Positions 1 to 13,255 are shown, counted from the first letter of the stretch. The stretch is DNA of 64,000 nt from Nepenthes gracilis (GCA_033239525.1 BSYO01000033.1:2657501-2721500); one strand, 5' to 3'. Translations and numbers: made by a program. Notes: generated from the letters alone by a model not told the origin.

Positions 1-2
1 TG

Positions 3-1445
3 ACCTCCATCATCAGCATCCTTGCAGCAGTAAAATCCAGCAAAGCTGGTTCCATAGCTATCATTGCTCTCCAACTTTTGCAGACCATCAGCAGAGCAAT
101 GCCTATCCTAGAGCCCTTCCATCAAGTCAAGACGACCACTGCTAACCTCACTTGTGCTGATCATATTGCCAATGCCTACCGATACATTGACTGCCATGGC
201 CAAGGATATGCGAAGGATCCTTATCAAGGACCCGGCCAAGGTTTTTTATGCAGTGGACTGCTTGTGCAAGACCTTGCAACAGATGGCGATATCGAAGCAA
301 TTTTCAGCAGGGCCAACCAACTAGGAGCTGTTGAACGGCCTGTTGATCTATTTCTACCCTCTTCAAGCTCTAGAAGCCTTACTGGAATAGAGAGATTCCT
401 CTCTGCATTCTTGGAGAATATCAGGAATGCCAAATGCTTTTATACTGCTAAAAACTTTCCAGCGTCAAAGGAATTTGTTGTTTCCTTGGGAGCACTTGAT
501 TCCAACAAAGCACTTTTGCGGAAGATTCTCAACCAACCTGATTCGATGTTTGCTAAGCGCCTGCACGATCTGTATGCTGCCCCTGAATTTCATTATGGGC
601 ATGTCCGAAGTATGAACTCAAGTGCTCTGAAGCATAATGCCAATATAGGAGGATGTCAAATCGGCATGGAAGCTTCGGGGAAGATCTATATTCACTTTTT
701 GAGTGGAGTAGAAGCGGTCTCACTATGTGAAAACCCTACTATTCAAATTCAGTTGGGAAGGCTTGCCTCAGTGACTTCTGACCGTGAAGGGAGAACACAT
801 GGAGAATCTTTTGAGGCATTTGAACTACCGCAATGCTTTAAAAAAAGGGGTTGATTAGTTGCATTGTCTTCCCGACACAGGAGCCGGTTGCAATGTGTGG
901 AACCCATGCGCCAGAAAGTCAAGGTTTCGGACATCCAACTATGTCTGCTCAATTGCCGTGGTTGTCTTCGGCTGGTATGTCAAGCATGATTGGGCTTCCA
1001 TCCGATTGAGCACTTGAGGAGGATAGTGATATACATTTGAACAGTGGGATAGCAAAGTCAAGTCTTACAACAAGCTCAAGTCCATCTCCTCTGGCAAGCA
1101 TGTCGCTCTTGAAGATTCTTGAATTGGAGGTCCTAAAATTTCTGCTGTTAAAGGGTTTCACTCATGCAAGGAGATCCAGTGGAAGGAAAACCTCCAATGA
1201 ATGCGTGCTTCTAGGTGAATATGTTTCTTGCCTTGATAATTGTGACAACACAAAGCTTCGTGTGATGGGAAATATTTCTGCTGGTGCTGATGGAAGTAGT
1301 AATTGTACATTCTTCAGGGCTGTTTTGTTAGTTCGTCGAGGGACATATGATGAAGCACGAGGCAACTGAGCTGGCAGCACTAGTTTTGGAAAGCTATGAG
1401 CGGTCCTACAACAATATATCACTTCATAACACTTTTCCCTCATTC
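3..1445 (+). pseudogene. Relic of an unidentified plant gene, 5' end outside the window
   Basis: An open frame runs from the window edge to 854 and codes for about 283 residues. It begins mid-protein with a helix-rich stretch (SIISILAAVKSSKAGS, then LLQTISRAMPILEPF). A run of seven A at 840-846 then shifts the frame, and protein-like sequence continues in another frame from about 842 (PTQEPVAMCGTHAPESQGFG) to 1369. That second frame is broken by TGA at 1007-1009. A further shift near 1345 leads to a third frame (ATELAALVLESYERSYNN). No intron is needed to join the pieces, so a single large exon or a processed copy fits. The opening helices could belong to a HEAT/ARM-type protein, and plant virilizer is one candidate to test, but I could not identify the family. 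A homopolymer sequencing error could explain the first shift, but not the later stop. Confidence 0.5.
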
Positions 1446-1800
1446 AACCTTGAAAACAAGGTTTTTTTTATGGGGACAACAATGTTACGTACTCATCAGT
1501 ACAGTCTTCGAAGCTCACTCACTGAATTTACAGGGCTTATTAATTTACCCGTGGTAGCTGTGGTACCTCCTCTTTCAAACACCATCAGAAGTAGAAACTT
1601 TCGTGCTGTCCAACCGCTTCCTAAAATTAGAGAATATATTCAGATATTATTGTTAGCCCTATTACCCCTACACACATTATTTTCTATTATTTCCTTTTTG
1701 TTACTGTACATGGACATATTATTGTTAGTAAGTTGGTTACTATGCTGCACCTGGGATGTATAAATATATCACCACTGTTCATCAATGGGAAGGAAGAATA

Positions 1801-1985
1801 TTACTCTCTCTATTTTACTCTCTCTGCATCTCTCTCCTCTCTGCCCATCTCTCTCTCTCTCTCTCAATTCCCCTTCCCCCTTTCCCTTCTTTCCCTAATT
1901 TCCCTTTCTGCTCATTGTCTCTCTCCCACCCTCGTCTGTATCTCCTCTCTCCCCGATTCCTCCTCTGTTAGTACTCCCCCTCCCT
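1801..1985. repeat. Polypyrimidine (CT-rich) low-complexity tract
   Basis: Imperfect CTCTCT and TTTCCC runs cover about 185 bases. Open frames here code only for Ser/Leu/Pro-rich peptides and are artefacts of composition. Tracts like this occur in plant 5' leaders and promoters, but no gene follows on either strand. Confidence 0.85.
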
Positions 1986-2049
1986 CAACAATCTCCACGC
2001 TCCGCCATCGCTCTTCCACGTGCGGCCATGGAGCACGTATCAGAATTGG

Positions 2050-5000
2050 CATGTAAGCCAAATGTGGCCAGAAGCCCATTAAAAAAGGGAAACATTCTTT
2101 TTCATACACGGACAAGGATTATGGTAATATTATTGATCAATCTTTAACTAAGTTAATCGAGGAATAAAGACTACAGGACGTTTCTTCTGCACACTTTCGG
2201 CAGGTTTTTGGGGTTGGTGCATATCCTTAGGGGGGTATAAATCTCTCTTATTCATTACATCAGAAAAATTTAACGGATAATATTTAAAATATAAAATAAT
2301 ATTTAAATAATTATTTTTTTAATTTTTTTATTATTAGATTAAATATTTAATAGATGTTAACATCATAAAAAAAATCTATGAAAAGTACTATATATAATAT
2401 TTTTTTATCTTATAATCTCCACCATATTCAATGGTGCAAATGGGAGATCCCTAAAGATATGTATGCCCTCGAATGCTTCGAGCAGGAATAGGGTGATTTT
2501 AAGATCAATATCAACTTTTTATATGACTTTATAAATTAGGGCACACTTTCAAACAGAAAACTTCAGAAAACTCTATCCAAGAGAAAATCACTATTTTTTT
2601 TCAAGTCATACAGTTAAAAACTCTTTGATAAGAAATTAGATCGTTCTTCATGATGGAAAAATCGCCCTGTATAAACCGTAAAAATTAACAACTTAAAAGT
2701 TCATAGAACGAAATTGGAACTAAGGAGGCAATAATAAATTCGATCGATTTATTCTTCCTTAAAAACCAAAGAGAAAATCGCAAATAAGCTGCGTTAAAGT
2801 AAGAACAATGCATATAAGAAAACCCTTATTACGACCGAGAGAGAAAGAGGAATTCATCAAAAGGTCGGAATCAACTGCGTACCATTTTAGTTGTTTTCTT
2901 GACCGATTTGAATCTGAGATTTGCCTAAGGAGGTTTCCGAATGCCACCGATTTCTGAAGCAGCCGATTGGATTCGACGGAAGGTGACATGTGTTGGGCCG
3001 TGATGCGGTCCAGCCCGAAGCACGATTAATAATAAATAGTATTTAATTGTATGTAATATATTATATTATTTTGATGCATTATTTTGTCATTCTTTCCAAT
3101 GGAGAAACCCCTTCACTTAATTTGATCTGCCGATATAAAAGCGATTACGTTGTTTTGGATGATTAAATTTAAAATCAAACGGCCCACGTTATATTATCCA
3201 GGGCTTTAAATGATTTTTTTAATTCAACGGAATCATTAGACTGTAATCACCAGCAGCACGAGTAAAACCATGGTAGGGCTTTTTTTTTTTTTAATTCAAT
3301 GGTCATTCGACTGTCACATTTAAAAATATTAATATTAATTAATTAATTTAAAAAAATTATAAACACCGCTCTCCCTTCTACCAACACAATTTTTATACTC
3401 TCTCTTTCTTTATTATCTACTCTCTTATTCTTGTACAAGTAATAATATAATATTAATATAATTATATTATTTTTATTAATTTTTATATATAACATATATA
3501 TAAATATTATTATTTTATAACTTAATTATTTATTATGATATATAATTTTTTTAATTTTTATGGTAAAGAATCTAAAAAATTTATTTCAATAATCTTATAT
3601 TGATTGCATCACATATACATATTAATAATTATTTTAAAATATTAAAATTATAAAATACCCTAGATATCATTACAATTGTTCATTTTAATTCTTGTTGCCT
3701 CCTAGAAAACGTTCTAATAGTATATAAAAAGTTTTTAAAATTAAATTAGTGAATAATTAGACAGTTTATAAAAATATCAAAAATTATATTTATAAAAATT
3801 GTTAATATAATAGACATTTAAAGTGACACATGAAAAAAATATAATAGAGAGCAATTATCCTCAATTTAAATTGAATTAACCTTTTCAAATGACTTAGAAT
3901 TAAAAAATTTTTAAAAGGATTAAATACTAAATTAAAAAATAGACTAATAAAATATTTAATTTACCCAAACATACATTTTCTCAAGGTAAAAGACTATAAA
4001 TTTAAAACATACATATAGAAGTGCTTGTAATTTAAATTTGTAAAAATGTCACAATATACTATTAAAGATGATGTTATTCATATTTTTTTATAATTTAAAT
4101 AAAAATTAACTTTAAAATTAATATAAATAAAATTTAATATTTTTTTAATTAGTGATATATGATTATCACGTAATAATTTATCTTGTATTTATGTTATCGT
4201 ACAATAGACTTTCAAAAGCTAAGAATTATAAAAAAAATAGTTTTAAAATTTTTAAATGCCCACGTACTACTTTAGCAATTTCTAAAATAATTAATAATAT
4301 TATAAATAAATATAACATATTTAATAAGACTTTTCTTTTACTTTTAATAGTACTTCAAACAATAATGATATTATTTCTTTATTTAAATTATAATTTTTTT
4401 AATTTTAAATAGTAAATTATTTTATACCAAAAGTATATGTCATATTATTAATTTTTATGTCAATAATATTTACAGTTTATTAGAAAAAATGAATAATATT
4501 GTTATATTTATTAAAACATCTTCTTTTCAAAAATAATATTTTAAAACATTATGCCAATAGAATAAATTCAATTATGATAAGATAAAACTCAATTGCACAA
4601 CACAATGGAACTTGACTTACTGGATATCGGAGACCGTAAATTATTTTCATTCTATTTTAACCATTTTTTACAAATAAATTATCACAACGGTTGAGTCAAT
4701 TATTAATACCGATTAAAAAATAATTAAAATGATTAAATATTTTTAAAATATTTTATTTTTTTACTAATAAATTTATAGGTACCATTGCACCATTTAAAAT
4801 TTACTGGTAAGTCAATTATTATCATTTATTAATAACTTTATACTTTATCACAATAATTATGATTACTAATAATTATTTAATTATGGGTATGAAATCGGTG
4901 GTATGATATTTAAAATCTATGGTCTTTGATAGATGAGTAACATAACTAGTTTGCCACTCGTTGCTACTAAATCACCACCCCCAAGCTAACTATTGTTGTT

Positions 5001-5430
5001 GCTGATAAAATTCAGCTATAAAAAAGTCCAAAAGAGAATCGAACACTTGATTGGTTAAAATCCAACCACCCAATTGCAAAAAATGGGAAAGAAGAATACA
5101 ATAACATGGCATCAACTATGTTAAGATGCATTACATTTGAGAATTTTGATAACAAATTTAAAAATTTTATTATTGATTTTATTAATATTGACAATTAGGA
5201 ACTACTCCCTTTGCAAGTGGTGAATCTTATACTTTCAGATGTGTGGAAGTAAATCTACTCGCTAATGCTTCCAATCAATCGTCGATCTAAATTTATTGCC
5301 AAAATGTGGTTTTGGACTTCCCCGGAGGTAAGGAACCTAGTTGACCGTTTGTTTTCTTTTACTTGCTTCCCGTCATTGGCTTTTTCCCATAATCATTATG
5401 AATGCCCAGCAAAATCCACGGTTGGGCAAA
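2050..5430. other. AT-rich intergenic DNA without a recognisable gene
   Basis: This is very AT-rich sequence with short A/T runs. The open frames at 2759-2989, 4152-4412 and 5012-5194 are low-complexity and match no family I know. A segment at 3120-3310 has repeated CAACGG/CAATGG-type words, possibly worn hairpin-element debris, but no clear ends. Confidence 0.6.
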
Positions 5431-5436
5431 AGGAGT

Positions 5437-6248
5437 TGTTTCAAAAGAGACGTGATCGGGCGAACAGTAGGATGTCAAACTTTACACACAAACAGACATA
5501 ATAAAGGAATGAAGAAGAAGAAGAAGACGCGAATTTTTACATGAAAAACCCTTATCAAGTAAGGAAAAAATCACGGGATATTTGTCCATGAACCGATTTC
5601 ACTATGTGTGAGGTTGGAAATAATATCCCACAATTACACTGACACAAGAGAAAAAAAGACCGAAGAACAGAGCACAAGTAATATAAAAACACACTTCGTT
5701 TTTGCTCACAACTCTCTCTCTTTTTTCCCTGTATTTTCACTTTTTCTAATTTTTCATCTTTACACACTCTTAAAATAACAGACGCCAATATTCAGCAAAT
5801 TTAAGAAATATTCTTTATTCCTTGACAAAATATGTCCTTGTCAGTAATGTGAATATGTTCTATACAAAAACGGTTTCTGTATAACCGTCTGAGATTACAT
5901 ACCTTCAGAAGATCTTTTGAGTTAGCACCATTTTAGATTTCTGACGGACGGGCAACATTCCAACGCTCGCATTCTTCACAAGACCGGTTAACGCCTGTTG
6001 ACCGTCCTTTCCACAAGACCGCCAATCCCTTAGGAGATCGATCTGCAGCCCTTTAGGGATCTTTCAACAATGCAAGGCAGTTTATACCATCCGTCGGTCA
6101 ACATATTGACCAAACATTGTTACCCGTCCAATTATTTCCGATCAACTTTGTTGACCAGAATTCCTTTCACTTATTCGCTTCACAGGCCATGAGCTCCGTC
6201 TGAGTCCTCCGATCATTAGAACTTTCAAATGGGAGTGACCTCCCAACA
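5437..6248 (-). repeat. 3' LTR of the Copia element
   Basis: On the minus strand the LTR opens TGTTGGGAGGTCACTC, which matches the opening of the solo LTR at 28346 (TGTTGGGTCTGGTCACTC). Both then carry W-box pairs and the terminal-region word ATCCCGTGATTTTTT followed by a TTTTTCATGTAAAA-type sequence, typical of Copia R/U5. The high boundary at 6248 (CCCAACA on the plus strand) is well supported. The low boundary, TGTTT at 5437, is a guess. Confidence 0.7.
5986..6156. promoter_or_regulatory. Three inverted W-box pairs in the Copia LTR U3
   Basis: Inverted pairs of the WRKY-binding core TTGAC lie at 5986-6003 (GGTTAACGCCTGTTGACC), 6096-6111 (GGTCAACATATTGACC) and 6140-6156 (GATCAACTTTGTTGACC). 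They lie where the U3 promoter of this minus-strand LTR should be. Defence-responsive use is inferred from the known WRKY site, not shown. Confidence 0.6.
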
Positions 6249-6514
6249 AAAGGCACCGTTGACGCCACTAACTGAAGCGACCACGAGCACTTTTCGGGTT
6301 CCCGAGAAAATTTAAGCAATCTCCTGAGGTGAAATCAATGGGGCTTATCGATGGGTACCTCCAACGCCACCTCCGCCGGTTTTGGGCTCGCTAGCTCTAA
6401 CTAGTGAGAGGGCGGCAGCCGTAACAGGTTATGACGGCAAATGACTAGGGAGGCAACTAGTTTGAGTGCTTTCTTCTTAAATTTTGTCTTTGATTAAGTG
6501 ACAATGCATTGCAA

Positions 6515-7215
6515 TGTGTTTTATTCTTTTATTAAAAAAATAGGATTAGCCGCAATGTATACTGCCACTTGATTATAGAAGTGCAAGGTAGCGGCGTCAG
6601 GATGGTGGATCTGAAATTCTGCCATTATGTATCTCAACCTAGTTAACTCCAAATATGTGGATGCCATGCCCCTGTATTCGGTTCTTCCAAGAGATTGAGG
6701 ATGAGCCAAGGAAAATGTAATACCGGGTTACAGATACGCAGCTATCACTGCATGAGGCCTAATCCGAATCACATTGGCCAATTAATCGGAGGTTGGATGA
6801 GAATGACACTATGACGCCTGGCTGAGAGCTTGCTTTAAGTACCTGAGAACCCCATGTGCAGCAACCAAGTGAGCATTGCTGGGACTCTCTATGAATTGGA
6901 TTAGTACTTGAACACTATAAGATATATTGGGTCCCGTGATTGTTAGATACGAAAGTCTCCCAACTAATCTTTTATACATACTCGGATTTGAGAGAGGCTT
7001 TCTGCAGATCCTGCTCAACTTCAAATTCTCCAATGGAAGCTTTGTAGGTTTCCAAATCAGCCAGAATGTCCAAAGTATACTTCTTGTGGCAGATGTATAT
7101 GCCTTTGGAGCTTCTTAAACATCAATACTAAGAAAATATTTCAACAATCCCAAGTCATTTATTCTGAACTTGCTGTCTAGGAATTCCTTAAGTTCGGCAT
7201 ATTTGTTCTAGAAAA
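6515..7215 (-). pseudogene. Copia reverse transcriptase C-terminus and RNase H fragment
   Basis: Minus-strand frames give, in order, FLDSKFRINDLGLLKYFLSI, then KPLSNPSMYKRLVGRLSYLT, then SYSVQVLIQFIESPSNAHL and HGVLRYLK, and finally EYRGMASTYLELTRLRYIMA with VAVYIAANPIF. These are the hallmark Copia blocks that run from after the YVDD site through RNase H. The frames are split by stops and shifts (a stop follows LSIDV; another follows FLIKE at 6521). The catalytic YVDD part and everything before it are missing, and the copy is inactive. Confidence 0.85.
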
Positions 7216-8560
7216 GTGACACTCAAAGGCCGCCTAATGGACACTTGTGCACAAGTTTAAAGAAGCTTTTGCGTCTGACCCGTGCCTAGCTAGCGTTCAT
7301 GTGCCAGTCTATTATATAAGAATCTTCTAATCGATTTTAGTTTGTTTTCTTTGAGTTTTTTAGGGAAGAGAAAGAATGAGAAAGAGAAAGAATGATAAAG
7401 TAAAATCAAAGTAAATCCAAGCAAATCTTTAATAAATTTAAGTGAAAGTAAGTACATCTAAACCTTTTTTTTTCTTTTTTTCTGAATATTTTTTGAAATT
7501 TCTTAGTATTTCTTATTTAAATACCCATGTATGTGATAATTGCTTACTTTCTTTAATTATATGCTGTATGCATGTTAGTTTTGATTCTATTCCTTGAGAA
7601 TTTGAAAGTTTGTACATTAAATTATACATATTATTCTGAAATTCTGAAACTTGCATGTCTTTTTATTGGAAGCATTTTGGTGAAAATGTTATTTTGATTT
7701 TGGTAAAGGTAAATTGTTTTCTAAATTTGGAAAAAAATTTATATATTTGATCATTCAATATAGAGTTTTCTATTTTAATTAAATAAAAATTATTGTAAAG
7801 AATTGGTTAAATATATTTAGACATATCTTAATATATTATTTATAAATTAAAAGTCAAATTTGACATCCACAAATCAGAAAAGTAGCATTTGATTTTGACT
7901 ATAAAAAATAATACGCAGTTGGCTCACCTATGAGTCGTGAATAGTAACATATGGCTTTTAGTTATGTGGAAACAATTATAGCCCAATTTTCAATGTTCGA
8001 CCTTTGTTGGTAAAGTTATCATCGATCCTTGATTTATATATTTTTCACACAATTTTCTCATGTTTATTTGCTATTTCGATATTTTTGTCATTTCATCTTT
8101 GATCATGATATTTGTTCTTTCACATAATCATTCATTATTATTCACATATATAAATTATATATATTTTATTAAATGTTAAGTTTACTCTTGTTGTCTTTTG
8201 CTAGCCTTTCAGATTAGCAAATTTAAATATATTTGTAGAGATTTCAGTTGGTGAAGAGAAGCTTTTTTGAAGGAATAATACTTATGATATTTAGTTGTAT
8301 TTTGAACTATTTAGACTTGGAGTTGTTATCTGGATTATGTACAATGAGCCTTGGATTTTGTACCAGCGCTCAAGCTTCTATTGAGCATACCATGAGCATG
8401 CTTCGAGCGCACACTCACTATTTTCAACGCTTTAAGTGCTGGTCGTGCGCATACAATAATCCGTATCAATACTGTGTCCATGTGACCTCTTCTGAACCAC
8501 TAAACGGCACATTAAATTGGTATGAATTGAGACGGAAGTGACATATAACCTAACAAATAT
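7216..8560 (+). mobile_element. LTR-like insertion inside the Copia pol region
   Basis: This segment separates integrase from reverse transcriptase and has no pol similarity. It has a TATA-like TATTATATAAGAATC near 7308, then a purine-rich stretch (GAGAAAGAATGAGAAAGAG, 7370-7395), and near 8210 a CCTTTCAGATTAGC word. The order resembles the family-A LTR at 53222. A second piece at 8340-8480 has CTCAAGC/TTCGAGCGC words like the tandem U3 modules seen elsewhere. Copies of AAGTGACA flank it (7214 and 8536), possibly a duplicated target. Ends are uncertain, and more than one insertion may be present. Confidence 0.4.
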
Positions 8561-8570
8561 TGTATTTCTT

Positions 8571-9213
8571 GATCTTCATATAGCACAGGCTCCAAAGGGA
8601 TATCCCAAGAACACACTTCTTTTGCTTCTCAGATCAAATTTCCCCCTTCCACGAGACAAAGTGGTAGCAAAACAAAGGCACCCAAAGATCTTCATGCGTT
8701 TGTAGCTGGGCGGAACTCCAAAAAGGAAGCGCATACGGTGTTTTGCTGCCTAGAGACGGTGTGGGGTTCTGTTTATGATATACATGGCTGTCATCACACA
8801 ATCACTCCAAAAATACACTGGGACATCTGACTGAAATCGGAATGCCTGAGCCGCATTTAAAATATGTTGGCACTTTCTCTCCTGCACACAGTTTTTATTG
8901 GGCTGTTTCCACAAACTCCTTTGATGGATTATTCCTTTGTTGTTGAAATGGCCTCTCCTATGAAACTCAACTCCATTGTCACTCTTTGAATTTGTCTGCA
9001 AAACGGCCACAGACAAATTCTTGTTTCCGACTTTTCCTTCAACAAGTAAATCCACGTGGTCTGAGTGTGATCATCAACTACGGTGAGGAAGAATCTGGAA
9101 CCACCATAAGAGGTAGCAGAGTTAGGCCCCCAAATGTCACAGTGAATCATCTCAATGGGGAAGCTGGACATGTGATCAGAATTGGAAAAAGGGAGCTTAT
9201 ATTGTTTAGCTAT
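8571..9213 (-). pseudogene. Copia integrase fragment
   Basis: On the minus strand the translation runs YKLPFSNSDHMSSFPIEMIH, CDIWGPNSATSYGGSRFF, LTVVDDHTQTTWIYLLKEKS, then NGVEFH, KGIIHQRS, NCVQERKCQHILNAAQAF, YFWSDCVMTAMYIINRTP and finally FGCLCFATTLSRGR with VFLGYPFG. This is the Copia integrase core. The first Asp of the D,D-E triad (HCDIWG) and the SDNGVEF Asp are visible, with Glu expected in the VERKHQ-type block, here QERK. Frameshifts separate the 8929-9171 and 8750-9055 frames, so this is a dead copy. Confidence 0.85.
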
Positions 9214-10918
9214 AAGTTTAAATATAACAAGGTCAAATATTGTTGGATTTTGAGTTACTTTTTTATAGATTTTATATCAATTGGACATGTTATTTTTCTT
9301 TTATATTGCTGACGGACAGTTCATTTAAACGAAATCCGGGAAGTGGTTTTCAGGAACTTTAGCTCGATGTTTGCACAGGTTTTCGCTCCAACGAAACTTT
9401 TACAAGGAGATTTTGCGATGCTGCAGTCTGGGAAGAAATATAATGACAGTTTTTGAGTATTTAGTTCTGTTTTTAAAACAATTTGAGATAGCATGAGGCA
9501 TTTTTCAGACACCTTGAGACCCAACTGTGAGGGACAAAGGGAAGAGAGGAAGAAGGAGATTGTGCCAACTTGTTGGATTTCAAATCTTATTTTGACATTT
9601 ACCATTTTATATTATATTATTTTAGTTATTTTATAAAATATTTTTATAGGTAGTCTTCTTCATTTGCTTTTTTATTATCATTGCTCAATTTGTTTACGTT
9701 TGTGACAAATCTGAATGTGATTTTAAAGAACTTGTTATAATTAGAATTCTATTATAGTAAATAATGTTCTAACTTTGAATTATATAAATTTTTCTTTAAT
9801 TAAGAAAAATTTTTATGTAAAATTTATTTTTGATTTGGTTACATGATTGTGATTGTGTGTTATCTTCTCGTCTTATTACGAATTTGAACAAATGGCTCGA
9901 TAATCAACCCTAATAGGGATTTGTTCATAACATTATACGAAAAATTTTGGATATACCAATACCAACAAAGATAAGCTAGAATGTTGAGATATTTAGGTCT
10001 TGACTTTTTCCCATATAAAAACATTGAGTCATCTCAATTATTACAGGACTATACATCCATCTCTCTATTATTACAGGACTACACATCCATCTCATTATCA
10101 TCTCTGCTACAGCCATTTCTTGACTAGTGCTTGTATTTAATTGCCTAAAACTCTATTCTTACATCAACCCACCTTATAGTATCTTTATTTAAATTTAAAC
10201 AATATTCTTCATCACATTCAATCTCTAAAGTACATTTCCTCTTGGGGCAACCTATTTTAATACAATGAATAATATCATGGCAATCCACCTCAATTTTTTT
10301 TTCTTTAGTACTATTGACGAAGATATTTGAAATAATTTTTACTTGATAGTTAGATTTTCAGTCTCTATTTTCACCTTCTAACCATCTAATTTGCTGATAT
10401 TATTAACTTATGTTTCTAAGCTTTTAACTTAGCATTAGTATCCTCTCTTGTTACATCGATCAAAGCTATGCTCTGTGCAAAAGGTATACACAAAAGTATG
10501 CATCTTGAACAAGCTTTTATCCGTAGCTAGTAAAAATCTATGCAGGAGTAACTTTACAATGTAGTAGGGCCAACTTTGGGAATTTTTTTAGTGGGATTGA
10601 TAATTTGATATTTTTCATTTTTTAGCATAATTAATTTTAAAGTACTATGTTATTATTTATGAAAAATTGGCTAAATTTTAACTAATTTTATATGGATAAG
10701 TAAGTTATAATGACAAATAAATAAATTTTATAATGTTAATTAAAAATATTCAGTATGGTTAATAAAAAGTTTTAATTTAATTATTAATATATGTATTTTT
10801 CTTTTATTGAGACAATTTTTTTTAATGGGGTCAATTGACCTTACTATGACCTTCTTGTATCCACCCCTGGTCTGCTGTATAAGTTAATTGTAAGTGGAAA
10901 AACATGCTTGAAATGTCC
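9214..10918. other. Non-coding, no gene recognised; small tandem duplication
   Basis: No supported gene here; the minus frame at 9321-9605 matches nothing I know. A 30-bp near-perfect tandem duplication occupies 10037-10096 (ATTATTACAGGACTA repeated). Confidence 0.5.
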
Positions 10919-10938
10919 ATATATATATATATATATAT

Positions 10939-10968
<30 letters not shown>
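10919..10968. repeat. (AT)n followed by (TTTA)n microsatellite
   Basis: About nine AT units run directly into about eight TTTA units. Confidence 0.95.
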
Positions 10969-10970
<2 letters not shown>

Positions 10971-11067
10971 AAAGCTGTTTTAATTCTTGTTTAGTCTGTT
11001 TGCTTAGGTCTTTTAGTCAATTTAGTGATTCTGTATTGTCCTTGCGGTTTGTTCAGAACAACGGCCA

Positions 11068-11235
11068 ATGTTTTCGAAGATAGTTGAAAATACTTTAATG
11101 GTCGAAGATGTGAATAGCTCACCGGAAAATGGTGACGTAGGTGATGATCGGGACATGTTGCACAGTGATGATGGAGATGTTAACGGCGGTGATTTTGTCT
11201 CGTATGATCTTTATTTTTTCTCTTCTATCATGTAG
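11068..11235 (+). other. Exon-like acidic ORF, 55 residues, unidentified
   Basis: An ATG at 11068 opens a 55-residue frame rich in Asp/Glu/Asn (EDVNSSPENGDVGDDRD). A plausible splice acceptor (TTTGTTCAG, ending at 11056) precedes it, and a GTATGA donor-like site at 11202 lies inside it, so the stretch could be one exon of a broken gene. No partner exon or family was recognised, and chance is a real alternative. Confidence 0.2.
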
Positions 11236-11236
11236 A

Positions 11237-13255
11237 ATTATAATTGGAGTTTCTCGTGGTTACTTAAATTCACATAATAATATATTATTCGATTTGAGTT
11301 ACAGATATAGTCTGCACTCATGCGATTTTTTATTTTAGATTTTTTTAAGAAAATTGTCTGTTATTATATATATATCTTACTATAATATGCATCTTTTATC
11401 ATTTCCTAAACAATATTGCATCTCAGGTACCGATTCTCATACTCCGCATTAGTAAAGGAACAATTTTACTGTTATATGTGACACGATTCAAGATTAGCAA
11501 GATTTATATCCACACATTTTTTTATTACAATTATCTCTGATATCATTATATAGCAATCGAGTCTATATATTAATATGTTATTTACGTTGAGCCACTAATC
11601 TGAGCTTACACTTACTGTTTTATATATCATATGAATCTATTTTTATTATTTAATTTAATTTAATTTAATATTTTTTAAAAAATATAAATAATTTTAATTA
11701 TCTTTTATCATCTCACTTTAAACTTTTTAAGTTTATATATTTTTTTAATTATAATAATTTTTTTCACATATTTATTTTATTATAAAGAAAAATAAACTAA
11801 AAATTTGTTTTATTTTGTTTTTTTTATAAAAAGATGCAAGACTGAGAATTTATATTAAATATAAATTTATAAAAATTAAATATCAATTATATTATCATTA
11901 TGCGTTAATTAGAATCTCCCCTATGTTGTAGCGACAAAATGTGCTATGGTCCATCCAGTAGGTGGTACCTTCGTCAATAATGATTGTACGTAGAGTAATT
12001 TTAGGTCTCAATTTATTTATTTATTTATTATTTATGATGAATTATATGTAAATAACTAAAATAAAATTCATAAATCAAGGTTTTAAGCATAATTTATTTT
12101 TTGTTTATTCAAGAGATAAAGTCTAATTAATGACTTGGCAGCCTAATATTAGGCCTGCTATAAAGACTTTTAAGCCAGTAATGTGGGCTTTCGTGCATAA
12201 GGGTGGTCCTAATCTTTTGTCCCTTACTTTCATGTCTACGGTTGGTCGTATTTTTCACTTCTTTTTAAAATAATATATTTTATTGTCATATTATTTTATT
12301 TTAGAAATCATAAAAGTAAAACCAATTTCGTGCAAGGCACCCCTTTTACCTTACACGCCTAAATTTTCATTGCATTAGGTTTTATAGTAGGATTAAGAGG
12401 ACATTTTTCAATTATTTTTTGGGATATTTTTAATCATATGATATTTTATTAATTAATCTTTACTAATAAGTTTATATAAAAAATAGATGGGTATATTACC
12501 ACCAAGTCACCAAAATAATTGAATAATATCCTATAAATGTTCAATTCACAAGTTCTTGGTTTGCTTAAATTATAATTGGAATGACTAATTCTCACATGTA
12601 ATATTTAGTTGTAGATAATTTGATTTAACTTATTTCTAAAGGAATAATATTACCCATTAATTTTTATATTAATAAACTTATGTAAAAATAAATAAATAAA
12701 TAAATAAAAATTATATAATTAAAAATATTTTAAAAATAATTAAAAAGTATTATTTAAATAATTCTGTAACTTTTGACTTATGTACTTGTCTAATTCACAA
12801 CTCCCTGGTTTGCTTAATTTAGGTTTCATAATGGGAATTGTAATAAGTGATTCCCACTTCTAATAATTAACTAGCATTAATATGAATGAAAATTGTCATT
12901 TAAATAAATTATATTACGTCACTTGAAAGTATCTCATAATTAATAGAAAGTGTCATTTAAATATTTGATATTTTTCTACCTTTTTAACTTACAAAATTGT
13001 TCAATTCACAGCTCAGAACTTTTCTTAGGCATAATAATGGAAAATTGGGATGAGCCGTTCTGAGTTCTTGTAGTAATTCAATTTTAATTTCCTTCTAAGT
13101 GAATAAGAATAAAATTTATAATAAAACAAAAATTGGAATAAATTTAAAAAATAAATTTCTAAAGATAGAATTGGAAAAAACATTAGATATTAAGAATATT
13201 ATTATGATAATTCTCTCCATAAAGTTACTGCACTCGTGAGGCCATGATCCGATTT
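11237..13255. other. AT-rich intergenic DNA
   Basis: Long A/T-rich stretches contain several short TTTA/AAAT runs (12010-12030, 12690-12710). No gene or element ends can be supported. Confidence 0.6.

Larger units (their letters stand above)
5437..9213 (-). mobile_element. Degenerate Ty1/Copia retrotransposon, 5' part missing, interrupted
   Basis: Read on the minus strand, the order is integrase (9213 to 8571), foreign sequence (about 8560 to 7216), the end of reverse transcriptase plus RNase H (7215 to 6515), and a 3' LTR (6248 to about 5437). Integrase upstream of reverse transcriptase is the Copia order. The gag region, 5' LTR and catalytic reverse transcriptase core are absent, and both pol pieces carry stops. 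The element cannot be autonomous. The LTR clearly belongs to the same family as the solo LTR at 27025-28346. Confidence 0.8.
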
